Assembly (NCBI GenBank): GCA_021821025.1
Contig: JAKACY010000003.1
Span: 1 to 36,454 of the forward strand
DNA length: 36,454 nt
Reading direction: 5' to 3'
DNA from: Bacillota bacterium
GTDB lineage: Bacteria > Bacillota > Bacilli > Alicyclobacillales > SLC66
The notes under the pieces are model-generated. The model had not been told where the DNA came from. It did not search any database and saw nothing but the letters and a program-made list of their open reading frames with translations. Position numbers and translations under genes: made by a program. Positions 21,107-29,982 of this stretch are shown here, one piece after another. Position 1 is the stretch's first letter. Every line of letters begins with the position of its first letter.

Positions 21107-21135
21107 CGTCGTACCTCCTTAGCCCCTTAGAGCCC

Positions 21136-22470
21136 TCACTTTAGTAGGTTGGCATCCGTCAGGCCCAACCGCGTCAGAATCATATCCACATGTTTCAAAT
21201 GGTGCCGATAGTCAAAGCAATGATCGAGGTCTACTGCCGTCAGATGCTTTGTCACAAGGGGATCTTGTTCTAAAAGCTCGCGAAAAGACCTCTGCTCTTC
21301 CCAACTTTGCATCGCGCGCGCCTGCACGGCATCATATGCCTCTTCCCGTGAAACCCCGTGTTCGATCAGAGCGAGCAGCACACGTTGAGAATAGATAAGA
21401 CCAAATGTCCGGTTCATGTTGCGCAGCATGTTTTCGGGGAACACAGTCAAATTGGCCAAGATGTTGTTCATTTTGTTTAACATATAGTGAATGAGAATCG
21501 TGCTATCAGGGAGGATAATGCGTTCTACAGAAGAATGAGAAATGTCTCTTTCGTGCCACAAGGCAACATCTTCATAAGCTGCCAACATGTTGCCACGAAG
21601 CACCCGGGCCAGACCGGATATCTGTTCACATGTCACCGGATTGCGTTTGTGCGGCATCGCCGACGAACCCTTCTGACCTGCGTAAAACGGCTCTTCTACT
21701 TCGCGGATCTCCGTTTTTTGCAGTCCCCGGATCTCTGTCGCAATCTTATCGAGCGTAGTGCCGATCAAAGCAAGTGCCGACATGTACTCGGCATGGCGAT
21801 CGCGCTGTAAAGTCTGCGTCGAGATCGGGGATGGTTTCAGGCCTAACTTTTCGCACACAAGCTCTTCGATGCGCGGATCGATATTAGCGTAGGTCCCAAC
21901 GGCGCCAGATAGCTTACCGTAGCGAACCGTCTGCGCCGCATGGTCAAACCGTTCGAGGTTTCGCACCATCTCCGCATAGTACAAGGCGAACTTTAGGCCC
22001 AGCGTAGTCGGTTCCGCATGAACCCCATGCGTGCGCCCCATCATCACGGTATCTTTATGAGCAACTGCCTGCTCTTTGAGAGTCGCTATCAGGTCTGTCA
22101 GCTTGCCTCTGATGAGGTCATTTGCCTGCTTCAACTGAACGCCAAGAGCGGTGTCAACCACATCGGTACTGGTGAGCCCATAGTGAACCCATTTGCGCTC
22201 TGGGCCAAGCGTTTCCGATACGGCGCGGGTAAATGCGACCACATCGTGCCGCGTTTGTTTTTCGATCTCTAGTGCCCGATCTACGTCAACTTTGGCATTT
22301 TCGCGAATCAATAGGGCATCTTCTTTAGGAATCACGCCGAGTTCGGCCCACGCCTCGCATGCAGCGATCTCAACCAAAAGCCATGCCTCATAACGGCTTT
22401 CTAACGTCCAAACCGAGGACATCTCCGGCAACGAATACCGTTCGATCACACACTTACCCCATTTCGTCAC
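21136..22470 (-). CDS. purB: Adenylosuccinate lyase
   Basis: [52 protein letters not shown]. The true start may be the internal GTG at 22449, which has a GGGG run 7 nt upstream. Confidence 0.96.
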   Translation of the reverse strand: MTKWGKCVIERYSLPEMSSVWTLESRYEAWLLVEIAACEAWAELGVIPKEDALLIRENAKVDVDRALEIEKQTRHDVVAFTRAVSETLGPERKWVHYGLTSTDVVDTALGVQLKQANDLIRGKLTDLIATLKEQAVAHKDTVMMGRTHGVHAEPTTLGLKFALYYAEMVRNLERFDHAAQTVRYGKLSGAVGTYANIDPRIEELVCEKLGLKPSPISTQTLQRDRHAEYMSALALIGTTLDKIATEIRGLQKTEIREVEEPFYAGQKGSSAMPHKRNPVTCEQISGLARVLRGNMLAAYEDVALWHERDISHSSVERIILPDSTILIHYMLNKMNNILANLTVFPENMLRNMNRTFGLIYSQRVLLALIEHGVSREEAYDAVQARAMQSWEEQRSFRELLEQDPLVTKHLTAVDLDHCFDYRHHLKHVDMILTRLGLTDANLLK

Positions 22471-22512
22471 AAGTGCTTTTAAAATCTATTCTCAGTCTAA
22501 CAATGAAGCCAT

Positions 22513-22569
22513 CGACTGGTCAACCCAAAACACGAACGTTTACCAATACACCATATAACAATGTTCGTG
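22513..22569 (-). promoter_or_regulatory. Candidate PurR operator (inverted PurBox-like repeat) and adjacent promoter for the pur operon
   Basis: CACGAACGTT (22531-22540) and inverted AATGTTCGTG (22560-22569), i.e. CGAA-N27-TTCG; adjacent - strand TTGACC -35 (22523-22518). The -10 is weak. Confidence 0.5.
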
Positions 22570-22656
22570 ATTCTAGAAAATACGTCACGCCAGCCGGCAC
22601 AGCGCTCTATCCCGCGTCAGCCTCATAGCAGTCTATAACCCAGTTTTCCGCCTTTC

Positions 22657-22690
22657 TTGACACTTATGCAGCTTGTTCGTTACACTGCAT
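22657..22690 (+). promoter_or_regulatory. Candidate promoter with overlapping inverted repeat, upstream of the nucleotide-sugar dehydrogenase
   Basis: TTGACA (22657-22662), N18, TACACT (22681-22686); ATGCAG (22666-22671) / CTGCAT (22685-22690) inverted repeat across the spacer and -10. Confidence 0.4.
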
Positions 22691-22737
22691 AGGATAGTAT
22701 GATTCATGTTCTTATGTCTTTTTGGGAGGCGCGGTTT

Positions 22738-24075
22738 GTGCAACGACAAGACGACACAGCACACGCGATTAGAAATACGTCATGGCCGACAGTGGCCATC
22801 ATTGGACTAGGATTTATTGGACTGCCTTTGGCGATGGCCTATGCGCGCAAAGGATCCCGGGTGATTGGCGTCGATATCAACGAAGCGCATGTGAAACGCC
22901 TGCAACAAGGGAAAACAACCAGTATAGAAACGTATGAGGGTCATACACTCGAGCACTATTTGCAAAATGCTATCAGTCAAAATAACTTTATTGCAACGAC
23001 CGACTTTAGTGTGGCAGCGCGTGAAGCCGACGCCTTTATCGTGACCGTAGGCATTCCGATTTTAGACGGGAAACCTCTATATGACGCGATCGACGCAGCT
23101 ACTGATGCACTCGCTAAAGTGATCAAACCAGGAGACCTCCTTTTATATAGAAGCACACATATTCCAGGAACACTAAGAAACCACGTGATCCCACTACTAA
23201 AAAAAGTGAGCAGTCTTGATATCGAGCACGATGTGCATATCGCATACGCGCCAGAACGCGTCGCAGAAGGCCGCGCGATGGAAGAGTTCCAAACCGTGGA
23301 CGTGTTGGTCGGCGGCTTGAACGACGCCAGCACCGCGCATGCGATCGAAGTACTGCGCACCATCAACCAGGCAAGCTTGCATGCCACGACGATCGAGATG
23401 GCGGAAACCGTGAAGGTCGTGGAAAATGTACAGCGCGACGTGAACATCGCGATGATGCAAGAGATTGCCCGTTTCGCGCAAAATATGGGACTTTCTACTC
23501 CAGAATTGGTGGGTCTGGCTAACACGCATCCTCGCGTCAACCTACTCACCCCAGGTGCTGGAGTGGGCGGCTACTGCATCCCGAACGCATTTCACTACCT
23601 GCAAGTCAAGGCAGAGGATATGGGCATTGAACTTCCACTTTTGGCGATGTCCCGGGACATAAACCAAAGAGTGCCGATCACGATCCTCGATCGCATCGAA
23701 AGGGCCTCCGGGTGGCAAGCGTCCACATGGCAAGGAAAAAAAGTAACAGTGCTGGGCCTCGCGATGAAAAACTACTCCAACGATGATCGACTTAGCCCAA
23801 GCGTCGCCCTGATTGATGAACTTTTGCGCCGCGAAGCAGATGTGACCGCGTTTGACCCGCTCGTTGCGCTTGAGCCATACGCGTACGCAAGGGCTTCTCT
23901 AGAGGATGCTTTGCAAGATGCTGAGGTCGTGATCGTAACCGTGCGCCAGCATGCGTGGGATCGTTTTAGCGTAGAAGATATTCGCCGTTTGGCGCCACCT
24001 TGCCGACTGATTTTTGATGCGTGCAGCGCGCTTGCCACCGACCAAGATCGTTCGATATCGCTTTTGCGAGTATAA
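22738..24075 (+). CDS. Nucleotide-sugar dehydrogenase (UDP-glucose / UDP-ManNAc dehydrogenase family)
   Basis: VAIIGLGFIGLPLAMAYARKGSRVIGVDIN, APERVAEGRA, ETVKVVENVQRDVNIAMMQEIARFA, PGAGVGGYCIPNAFHYL. GTG start with GGGAGG 8 nt upstream. Confidence 0.92.
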   Translation: MQRQDDTAHAIRNTSWPTVAIIGLGFIGLPLAMAYARKGSRVIGVDINEAHVKRLQQGKTTSIETYEGHTLEHYLQNAISQNNFIATTDFSVAAREADAFIVTVGIPILDGKPLYDAIDAATDALAKVIKPGDLLLYRSTHIPGTLRNHVIPLLKKVSSLDIEHDVHIAYAPERVAEGRAMEEFQTVDVLVGGLNDASTAHAIEVLRTINQASLHATTIEMAETVKVVENVQRDVNIAMMQEIARFAQNMGLSTPELVGLANTHPRVNLLTPGAGVGGYCIPNAFHYLQVKAEDMGIELPLLAMSRDINQRVPITILDRIERASGWQASTWQGKKVTVLGLAMKNYSNDDRLSPSVALIDELLRREADVTAFDPLVALEPYAYARASLEDALQDAEVVIVTVRQHAWDRFSVEDIRRLAPPCRLIFDACSALATDQDRSISLLRV

Positions 24076-24092
24076 GGAGACGTGTCATCAAA

Positions 24093-25595
24093 GTGCCGCA
24101 AAAATTGATGAATCACCCAGACGATATACGCCGCGTACTGATTGTCGCCCACGGCTTCCCGCCGGTGGGCGGCATCGGTGTACAAAGGCCGTACAAGTTT
24201 ACGCAATACCTGCCGGAATATGGCTGGCAACCCGTGGTTCTCACACATGACGCAAAATACAGCGCAACTTGGGACGCGTCCCTACTTGAAAGCGTATCCG
24301 AAGTGCCCATTCACCGCGCAGTCGACCCAATCATCGAAGTGCATGCCAGAAACCACAAGCGACGCCAAGCCCAAAAGACTCTAGCAGCTAAAACAGGGTC
24401 AGGCGATATCGATACAACTAAACATGTGACAACCAGCACCACCATGGCAAACGTCACATCAGACCTGACCGACACCACCGCAACCCGCTCGGCTGGCGAT
24501 CGAGAGGAAGCTAAGAGACAGATATCGGCTGCGTCTGAAACCTTTTCCTACATCAACAAGATCAAGGGGTGGGCATTTCGCGTCGCAAAACGCTTAAAAG
24601 ATGCGGTCATGATACCCGACGAGTCTGTGCTGTGGGTCCCATCCGCAGTCAACTTGGGGCTTAAAGTTTTGCGCAGCCAGCCGATCGATGCCATCTATTC
24701 CACCTCTCCGCCTGAATCCAGCCAGCTCGTGGCCGCAATTTTGAGCGAAAAGACGGGGGTGCCACTCATCATCGATTTTCGCGATCCGTGGATCGGCAAC
24801 CTTCATCGCAAGGGCAAGGGAATCCGCCATGTGATCGAGCAGAACCTAGAAGCGTTTGCTTTCTCGAGAGCCGCGCGTATCATTACGGTGACCGAATCAT
24901 TTCGCGCGGCATTCATCGAAAGATATCCGCAGCACCGCGATAAGATCTTTGTCGTTCCAAATGGATACGATGCGCAGGACTTCAAAATTTCTGCGGCCCC
25001 TGTAAGAGATGGTTCTAAAATGGTGATATACTACGGAGGCATTTTATATGAGAAGCGCTCTCCGCGCGTATTCTTACAGGGTTTGGCCAAAGCCTTAAAC
25101 GATGGTCGAATCCCGCGCGACAAGATCCGCGTGGAGTTTGCGGGCGTATTTGACTACCCTGGGAAGACGGCCAACTACGATGAGGTCATGCGGCTGCATC
25201 TTGAGGACATCGTCGAGGTGATCGGTTATCTGGCGCATCAAGAGCATGTTCGAGAGATGGCGGCAGCTGATATCCTGCTTCTCATAGGTGATCAAACGGT
25301 CGGAAGCGAGGCTTATGTTCCCGCGAAACTGTACGAGTATCTTGGCATGGGCAAGCCAATTCTCGCCGTCACAAAGACGGGCGAATCGACGCGGCTCATA
25401 GATATGTGCCACGCGGGACTCGTTTGTGATCCTGTGAACCCGGATAAAGTAGCACAACAACTCGTCAGTTATTTCGAGAAATGGCAGGAAGATCGTCTTT
25501 CCTCGTGGCAGCACAGTCCTCTCGCTTCAAAGTACGAGCGCAAAGAGCAGGCTCACATGCTGTCTGATCATCTGACCGCCATCTCGCTTGCGTAG
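24093..25595 (+). CDS. Glycosyltransferase family 4-like protein
   Basis: VLIVAHGFPPVGGIGVQRPYKF, STSPPESSQLVAA, FDYP and AADILLLIGDQTVGSEAYVPAKLYEYLGMGKPILAV. Start uncertain (GTG 24093 or the downstream ATG). Confidence 0.85.
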   Translation: MPQKLMNHPDDIRRVLIVAHGFPPVGGIGVQRPYKFTQYLPEYGWQPVVLTHDAKYSATWDASLLESVSEVPIHRAVDPIIEVHARNHKRRQAQKTLAAKTGSGDIDTTKHVTTSTTMANVTSDLTDTTATRSAGDREEAKRQISAASETFSYINKIKGWAFRVAKRLKDAVMIPDESVLWVPSAVNLGLKVLRSQPIDAIYSTSPPESSQLVAAILSEKTGVPLIIDFRDPWIGNLHRKGKGIRHVIEQNLEAFAFSRAARIITVTESFRAAFIERYPQHRDKIFVVPNGYDAQDFKISAAPVRDGSKMVIYYGGILYEKRSPRVFLQGLAKALNDGRIPRDKIRVEFAGVFDYPGKTANYDEVMRLHLEDIVEVIGYLAHQEHVREMAAADILLLIGDQTVGSEAYVPAKLYEYLGMGKPILAVTKTGESTRLIDMCHAGLVCDPVNPDKVAQQLVSYFEKWQEDRLSSWQHSPLASKYERKEQAHMLSDHLTAISLA

Positions 25596-26895
25596 TCAGA
25601 TGAAACCGGATCGAGGTATTCCCCTTATCAGCGGGCTGTCCCTTGGACAGGGAATTATAGATTTGCTAAGATCTTGCGATTGCGTCGTGCGCGCCGAACT
25701 CACTGGTGCCGTTCGGCGTATGGACCCCGTAGCCCATGAGGTGGCGCTCGTTGCCTCAGTAAAAGCGGAGGACAAGTTAGCCTCGGTCGTGCATTTTTTG
25801 CGTGATCGAGGCTTTGCTATGCGCCCGGTCCCTGACCACTTGAAGATCCCGCAGGCTCTCAAGGCATCGATGACACGGTTGATACGCGCTGTGCCGGCAC
25901 CGACATCGGGGCGCGATCATACCGTCGCGGTGTACCTCACATTTGACTTTTTGTTCCCCGCCGTCTGGGTGTACACCACAGGCGATGCGCTACACAACGA
26001 GGCACTCTATCGCCTAAAGATGCATCATGCGAGCACCGGGAACGAGGCCTTTCATGCAGTTGACGAGGCGCAAGTGTATAGCGCCGCGGGTCTGCCCTAC
26101 ATTCTCCCGGAGATGCGAGAAGGCTACAGCATGGCGCAAGATCCTCGCAAACTGATGACTGCGCAACTCATCCGAGGGGATCTCCATACACATTCTGTTT
26201 CCAGTGACGGTGCACTGACTATCACTGAGACTGTGCTGGCGTGCCTTGACCTAGGCTATGAATACTGCGCGATCACGGATCATTCACAGTCCCTACATAT
26301 CGCGGGCGGTCTTTCGCCAGATCGACTGCTTTCGCAACGAGACGAAATCGCCGAAGTTCGCAAGAGGTTCCCAGAGTTCATGGTACTGCATGGCGCGGAG
26401 GTCGATATCTTAGATGATGGCCAGCTTGACTACTCTAAGGATATTTTAGATGGTCTCGATATTGTCCTAGCCTCGATTCACTCGAACATGCGCCAGCATG
26501 AGAGCCAGTTGACGCAAAGGCTGCTCAGTGCCATTCACTGCCCATATGTACATATCATCGGACACCCCACGGGTAGATGGTTGGGCAAACGGCCATCGTA
26601 TCCGGTTGACATGTTGCAGATCATAGAAGCTGCGGCAAGAGAGGATGTGGCGCTGGAACTAAACGCCAGTCCACACCGGCTTGATTTAGATCCAAAATGG
26701 CTGCGCATTGCCGCTGAGGCTGGGTGCTTATTTGCCATCAACAGCGATGCGCATAAAAAAGATGACCTCAACCGGATTGCAGACTTTGGCGTCACCATGG
26801 CGCACAAAGGCTGGCTTATGCCCGATCAGGTCATCAATACTTGGCCCACACTACGACTAAAATCCTGGCTTGCGGCAAAAAAACATCGTCCATGA
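25588..26895 (+). CDS. PHP-domain protein derived from DNA polymerase X (N-terminal and polymerase active-site loss)
   Basis: GDLHTHSVSSDGALTITE, YCAITDHSQSLHIAGGL, HGAEVDILDDGQLDY, LASIHSNM, IIGHPTGRWLGKRP, ELNASPHRLDL, INSDAHKKDDL match the PolX PHP domain; residual palm segments TGAVRRMD and YTTGDALHNEALYRL. Confidence 0.88.
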   Translation: MRSQMKPDRGIPLISGLSLGQGIIDLLRSCDCVVRAELTGAVRRMDPVAHEVALVASVKAEDKLASVVHFLRDRGFAMRPVPDHLKIPQALKASMTRLIRAVPAPTSGRDHTVAVYLTFDFLFPAVWVYTTGDALHNEALYRLKMHHASTGNEAFHAVDEAQVYSAAGLPYILPEMREGYSMAQDPRKLMTAQLIRGDLHTHSVSSDGALTITETVLACLDLGYEYCAITDHSQSLHIAGGLSPDRLLSQRDEIAEVRKRFPEFMVLHGAEVDILDDGQLDYSKDILDGLDIVLASIHSNMRQHESQLTQRLLSAIHCPYVHIIGHPTGRWLGKRPSYPVDMLQIIEAAAREDVALELNASPHRLDLDPKWLRIAAEAGCLFAINSDAHKKDDLNRIADFGVTMAHKGWLMPDQVINTWPTLRLKSWLAAKKHRP

Positions 26896-26906
26896 AAGAG
26901 AAAACC

Positions 26907-27620
26907 TTATGCAACGCCCACAAACATCATCAGAACCCACGTGATGATGACGGGGATGGCAGCCTTTTGTTTGGTCATCTCTCCTACTACACTGATACCG
27001 CAAATCTCGACGTAAAGCATCCAAAGTGGAAATACGCCGATGGCGTTCCCGATCGTCTGCAGCGGCCCTGGTGTATGAATGAACATGCCAACAGACAGGA
27101 ACGACGGCATCAAAGTCCCAGTCACCATCGTAGCGAGAAGCGCAAGCACCGTCCCGATCAGCGCAATGACGTTTGCATTCGCGAGGATGCGGATCACCTG
27201 CATGTAGCGCAGTTTTCCACCGACTAATTTTATGACGATCCACAGCAAAAATCCTAGCAAAAATAGTGCAACGAAAACCCCGATAAATGAGCTGATCGGG
27301 GTATACACGCGCGCGATCGAATTAGCCTGGGTGATCTGCGCGGAAGTTAGCTTTTTCAACACCGCGATATACCCAGGTGACCGCTCGACGTAAGGCAGGT
27401 CAAGTGTGCTCACCATCGCCGTGATGACTGCGACGATAATCGTGACGAGTAACCACCCTAGTTTCCCTTTTCTCGCCTCAAAAAACCGCGTGGGGGCAGT
27501 AAATAGAGTGATCCAAGGGGACGGCCCAGAAGATAGCACATCTTCGTTTGATTCCAAAAAGTAGCCTCCTCGCATCCAACGATGCATAATTTCCCATTGT
27601 AAATTTGTCCAATTATACAT
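26907..27620 (-). CDS. Yip1-family membrane protein
   Basis: Five or so hydrophobic segments; WITLFTAPTRFFEARKGK...W opening resembles bacterial YIP1-domain proteins. Confidence 0.7.
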   Translation of the reverse strand: MYNWTNLQWEIMHRWMRGGYFLESNEDVLSSGPSPWITLFTAPTRFFEARKGKLGWLLVTIIVAVITAMVSTLDLPYVERSPGYIAVLKKLTSAQITQANSIARVYTPISSFIGVFVALFLLGFLLWIVIKLVGGKLRYMQVIRILANANVIALIGTVLALLATMVTGTLMPSFLSVGMFIHTPGPLQTIGNAIGVFPLWMLYVEICGISVVGEMTKQKAAIPVIITWVLMMFVGVA

Positions 27621-27729
27621 TCATGATAACATCCTTAGCCTATATCAGCAACCAGATCACCAAGTCCCACTTCATGGCGCTCTCCTCTCCATCATGTACC
27701 CATTCCCAAGTCCATCAGGTCGAAACGAT

Positions 27730-28575
27730 CTAGTCAAACCGGCGCACTGCTGGAACTGCCATCGTCACGATCGTCACCAAAAGCATGAAGATGGACTCAG
27801 CCCATATCGTGTGAATACCTCCGATTTTCCCAGCCAGCCAGCCTGTTAAGATGTTGCCTACAGGCAACATCACCCAAGACCCGAAGTAATCAAGACTGGC
27901 TGCGCGACCATACGCCTCGGGCGCGACCAATTCCTGCATGCTGCTTTCCCAAACCACCCCGAACATCATCGAACCAGCGCTGGCGATCGCCATCACAATC
28001 ATGAGATGTACAGTAGCGCGCGCAAATGACAGTCCCAAAATTGCCAATGCGTTGATGGCAAGGCCTCCATATGCGATATAGGCTCGACGTTGCCACATGT
28101 GTCGTCTACCGTAGATGTATGCGGATGCTATAGCACCCACGCCTGCCGCAGTGCGAATTTCCGGCGTAAACACCTGTTGTCGCGCGCCCGAGTAAGCCGG
28201 GTTAAAGACAGCCTCCATGGCGCCGTACATCAGCACGAAGCCCCCAAGGACATCTGGGCTCATGGCGTGCATCACGTAGACAATGGCCATCGCCGATACC
28301 AGTGCGAAGCGAATCACATCCGTGACCATCATCGCGCGAATGCGTGAAACCCTGTCTGCCAAAATTCCCGTAAAAGGAAGCAGCACGATCTGTGGCAGCA
28401 TGAACAGGCCCATGATCACACCCAGCTCCAGAGCAGAACTTGACGAGTGAAAGACCGCCAGGGGCAGCGTAATCCATAAGACGGCATCACCGAACTGAGA
28501 GAGTGTTTGACCAAGCCATAGTGCGGTGAAATTGCGAGATGATCGGATGATGTCTATGGCGCTGCGCACCTCCAT
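27730..28575 (-). CDS. MFS transporter, abnormally short (281 aa), apparent internal deletion
   Basis: FTALWLGQTLSQFGDAVLWITLPLAVF and GILADRVSRIRAMM in the N-terminal half; MFGVVWESSMQELVAPEAYGRAASLDYFGSW in the C-terminal half; central region missing. Confidence 0.75.
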   Translation of the reverse strand: MEVRSAIDIIRSSRNFTALWLGQTLSQFGDAVLWITLPLAVFHSSSSALELGVIMGLFMLPQIVLLPFTGILADRVSRIRAMMVTDVIRFALVSAMAIVYVMHAMSPDVLGGFVLMYGAMEAVFNPAYSGARQQVFTPEIRTAAGVGAIASAYIYGRRHMWQRRAYIAYGGLAINALAILGLSFARATVHLMIVMAIASAGSMMFGVVWESSMQELVAPEAYGRAASLDYFGSWVMLPVGNILTGWLAGKIGGIHTIWAESIFMLLVTIVTMAVPAVRRFD

Positions 28576-28908
28576 GCCTGAATGACAATTGCACGGTTAT
28601 CATGTCGATACTATGTTAGAGATACAATCCTAACTGGACGGTCAGATTGCGAGAACCAACGTCGCAAAACTCACTGCGTATGAACGTCCCTGCCATGTCG
28701 CCATTCATCCCTCACCCCCTCCATTAGGGGATGAGCCGCCAACTGATCAAACCATTTGCATGTCTATGATTCTACCAAATTCCTACGTTTTTCGCGTGAT
28801 CGGCCTGAATGCGTGAACCGGATTGAGCGAATGGTAAGTCAAATTAGTCGACACCTTGGAAGAAGCAACATAAGCCTGGAGGTGGAAGCTTTAACGGAGA
28901 ATGGAGGG

Positions 28909-28929
28909 TTATTCCCCTGAGGGGAATAA
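28909..28929. repeat. Perfect palindrome in the MFS-ku intergenic region
   Basis: TTATTCCCC-TGA-GGGGAATAA, 9-bp arms with a 3-nt centre. Confidence 0.6.
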
Positions 28930-28941
28930 GGTACACCCAAC

Positions 28942-29067
28942 TTGTGCGGAATCACAATATCTGGTGACCATCTGGACGTCGATACCCTTTACATGTCCCT
29001 GCGCATGATTGTCGGAGATTATGAAGGTCCCAGATCGCGAATCCCCCCTCGTAGTCTGATTGAATAG
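28942..29067 (+). pseudogene. Possible degraded small-protein gene (fragment LCGITISGDHLDVDTLYMSLRMIVGDYEGPRSRIPPRSLIE)
   Basis: Protein-like frame ending in TAG at 29065-29067, with a stop upstream at 28927-28929 and no ribosome-binding site; opening resembles a DUF6904-type N-terminus from memory only. Confidence 0.25.
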
Positions 29068-29091
29068 CTGGCAAGCATTCCACAGATACTC
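29061..29091 (+). promoter_or_regulatory. Sigma-G-like promoter upstream of ku
   Basis: TGAATA (29061-29066), exactly 18 nt, GATACTC (29085-29091), against sigma-G gmATR-N18-CATnMTA; about 47 nt before the ku start. Confidence 0.5.
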
Positions 29092-29137
29092 TCTTCAGTG
29101 GTATCCATTGTCACTTGACGGGTTAGGGGGTCATGTC

Positions 29138-29980
29138 GTGCACACCATGTGGAAGGGATCGATCAGCTTTGGCTTGGTCAGCATCCCGGTTAAAATGTTC
29201 GCCGCAACGGAGGATAAAGACGTGCGCTTTCGATACCTTCATAAGACATGCCATACGCCTGTCAAATATACGAAGCGATGCCCCCACTGCGACGTCGATC
29301 TAACAGAAGACGATATCGTGCGCGGATTTGAAATCGAGCCGAACCGCTTCGTGATCATGACCGATGAAGACTTTCAGAACTTGCAGCCAAAGCAATCACG
29401 GAGCATCGAAATCCTCGACTTCGTGCAGTTGTCGGAGATTGATCCGATTTACTTCGAAAAATCATACTACCTCTCCCCTGAGGAGACGAGTCTGAAGGCA
29501 TATGGCCTCTTGCGAGAAGCCATGGAAAATACGGGAAAGATCGCAATCGCAAAAATCATCATTAGATCAAGCGAATCGCTCGCTGCGCTACGCGTATATG
29601 GCGATACCTTGCTCTTGGCGACGCTGTATTTTCCAGATGAAGTCCGAAGCGCAAAAGAGTTGCCTTTCTATGGCGCAAAAGCAGATGTGGATCCGCGCGA
29701 GATAGATATGGCCACGGCGCTCATTGATCACTTATCGGCTGAATTTAACCCAGAAAAGTATACCAATGAATATCGCATCGCCCTACTCGATGTCATTTCA
29801 GCAAAAGCTGCTGGCGAAACGGCTGAAGCTCCCACAGTGTCTGGCGCCAGGGGTGGCAATGTGGTCGATCTGATGCGCGCGCTACAAGAGAGTATCGAAG
29901 CCGCCAAGTCCAGTCACGACACCGACCAAACGCCTACACCGCGCAAACCGAAGCGCAAAAGCACACGCAAGACGGGTTAA
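29138..29980 (+). CDS. ku: Non-homologous end-joining protein Ku
   Basis: MWKGSISFGLVSIPVKMFAATEDKDVRFRYLHKTCHTPVKYTKRCPHCDVDLTEDDIVRGFEIE; Lys/Arg-rich C-terminal tail. GTG start with GGGGG 7 nt upstream. Confidence 0.96.
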   Translation: MHTMWKGSISFGLVSIPVKMFAATEDKDVRFRYLHKTCHTPVKYTKRCPHCDVDLTEDDIVRGFEIEPNRFVIMTDEDFQNLQPKQSRSIEILDFVQLSEIDPIYFEKSYYLSPEETSLKAYGLLREAMENTGKIAIAKIIIRSSESLAALRVYGDTLLLATLYFPDEVRSAKELPFYGAKADVDPREIDMATALIDHLSAEFNPEKYTNEYRIALLDVISAKAAGETAEAPTVSGARGGNVVDLMRALQESIEAAKSSHDTDQTPTPRKPKRKSTRKTG

Positions 29981-29982
29981 AT

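Noticed and set aside
22977-23549. 190-aa - strand ORF inside the sugar dehydrogenase
   Set aside because: Antisense shadow of a well-supported CDS.
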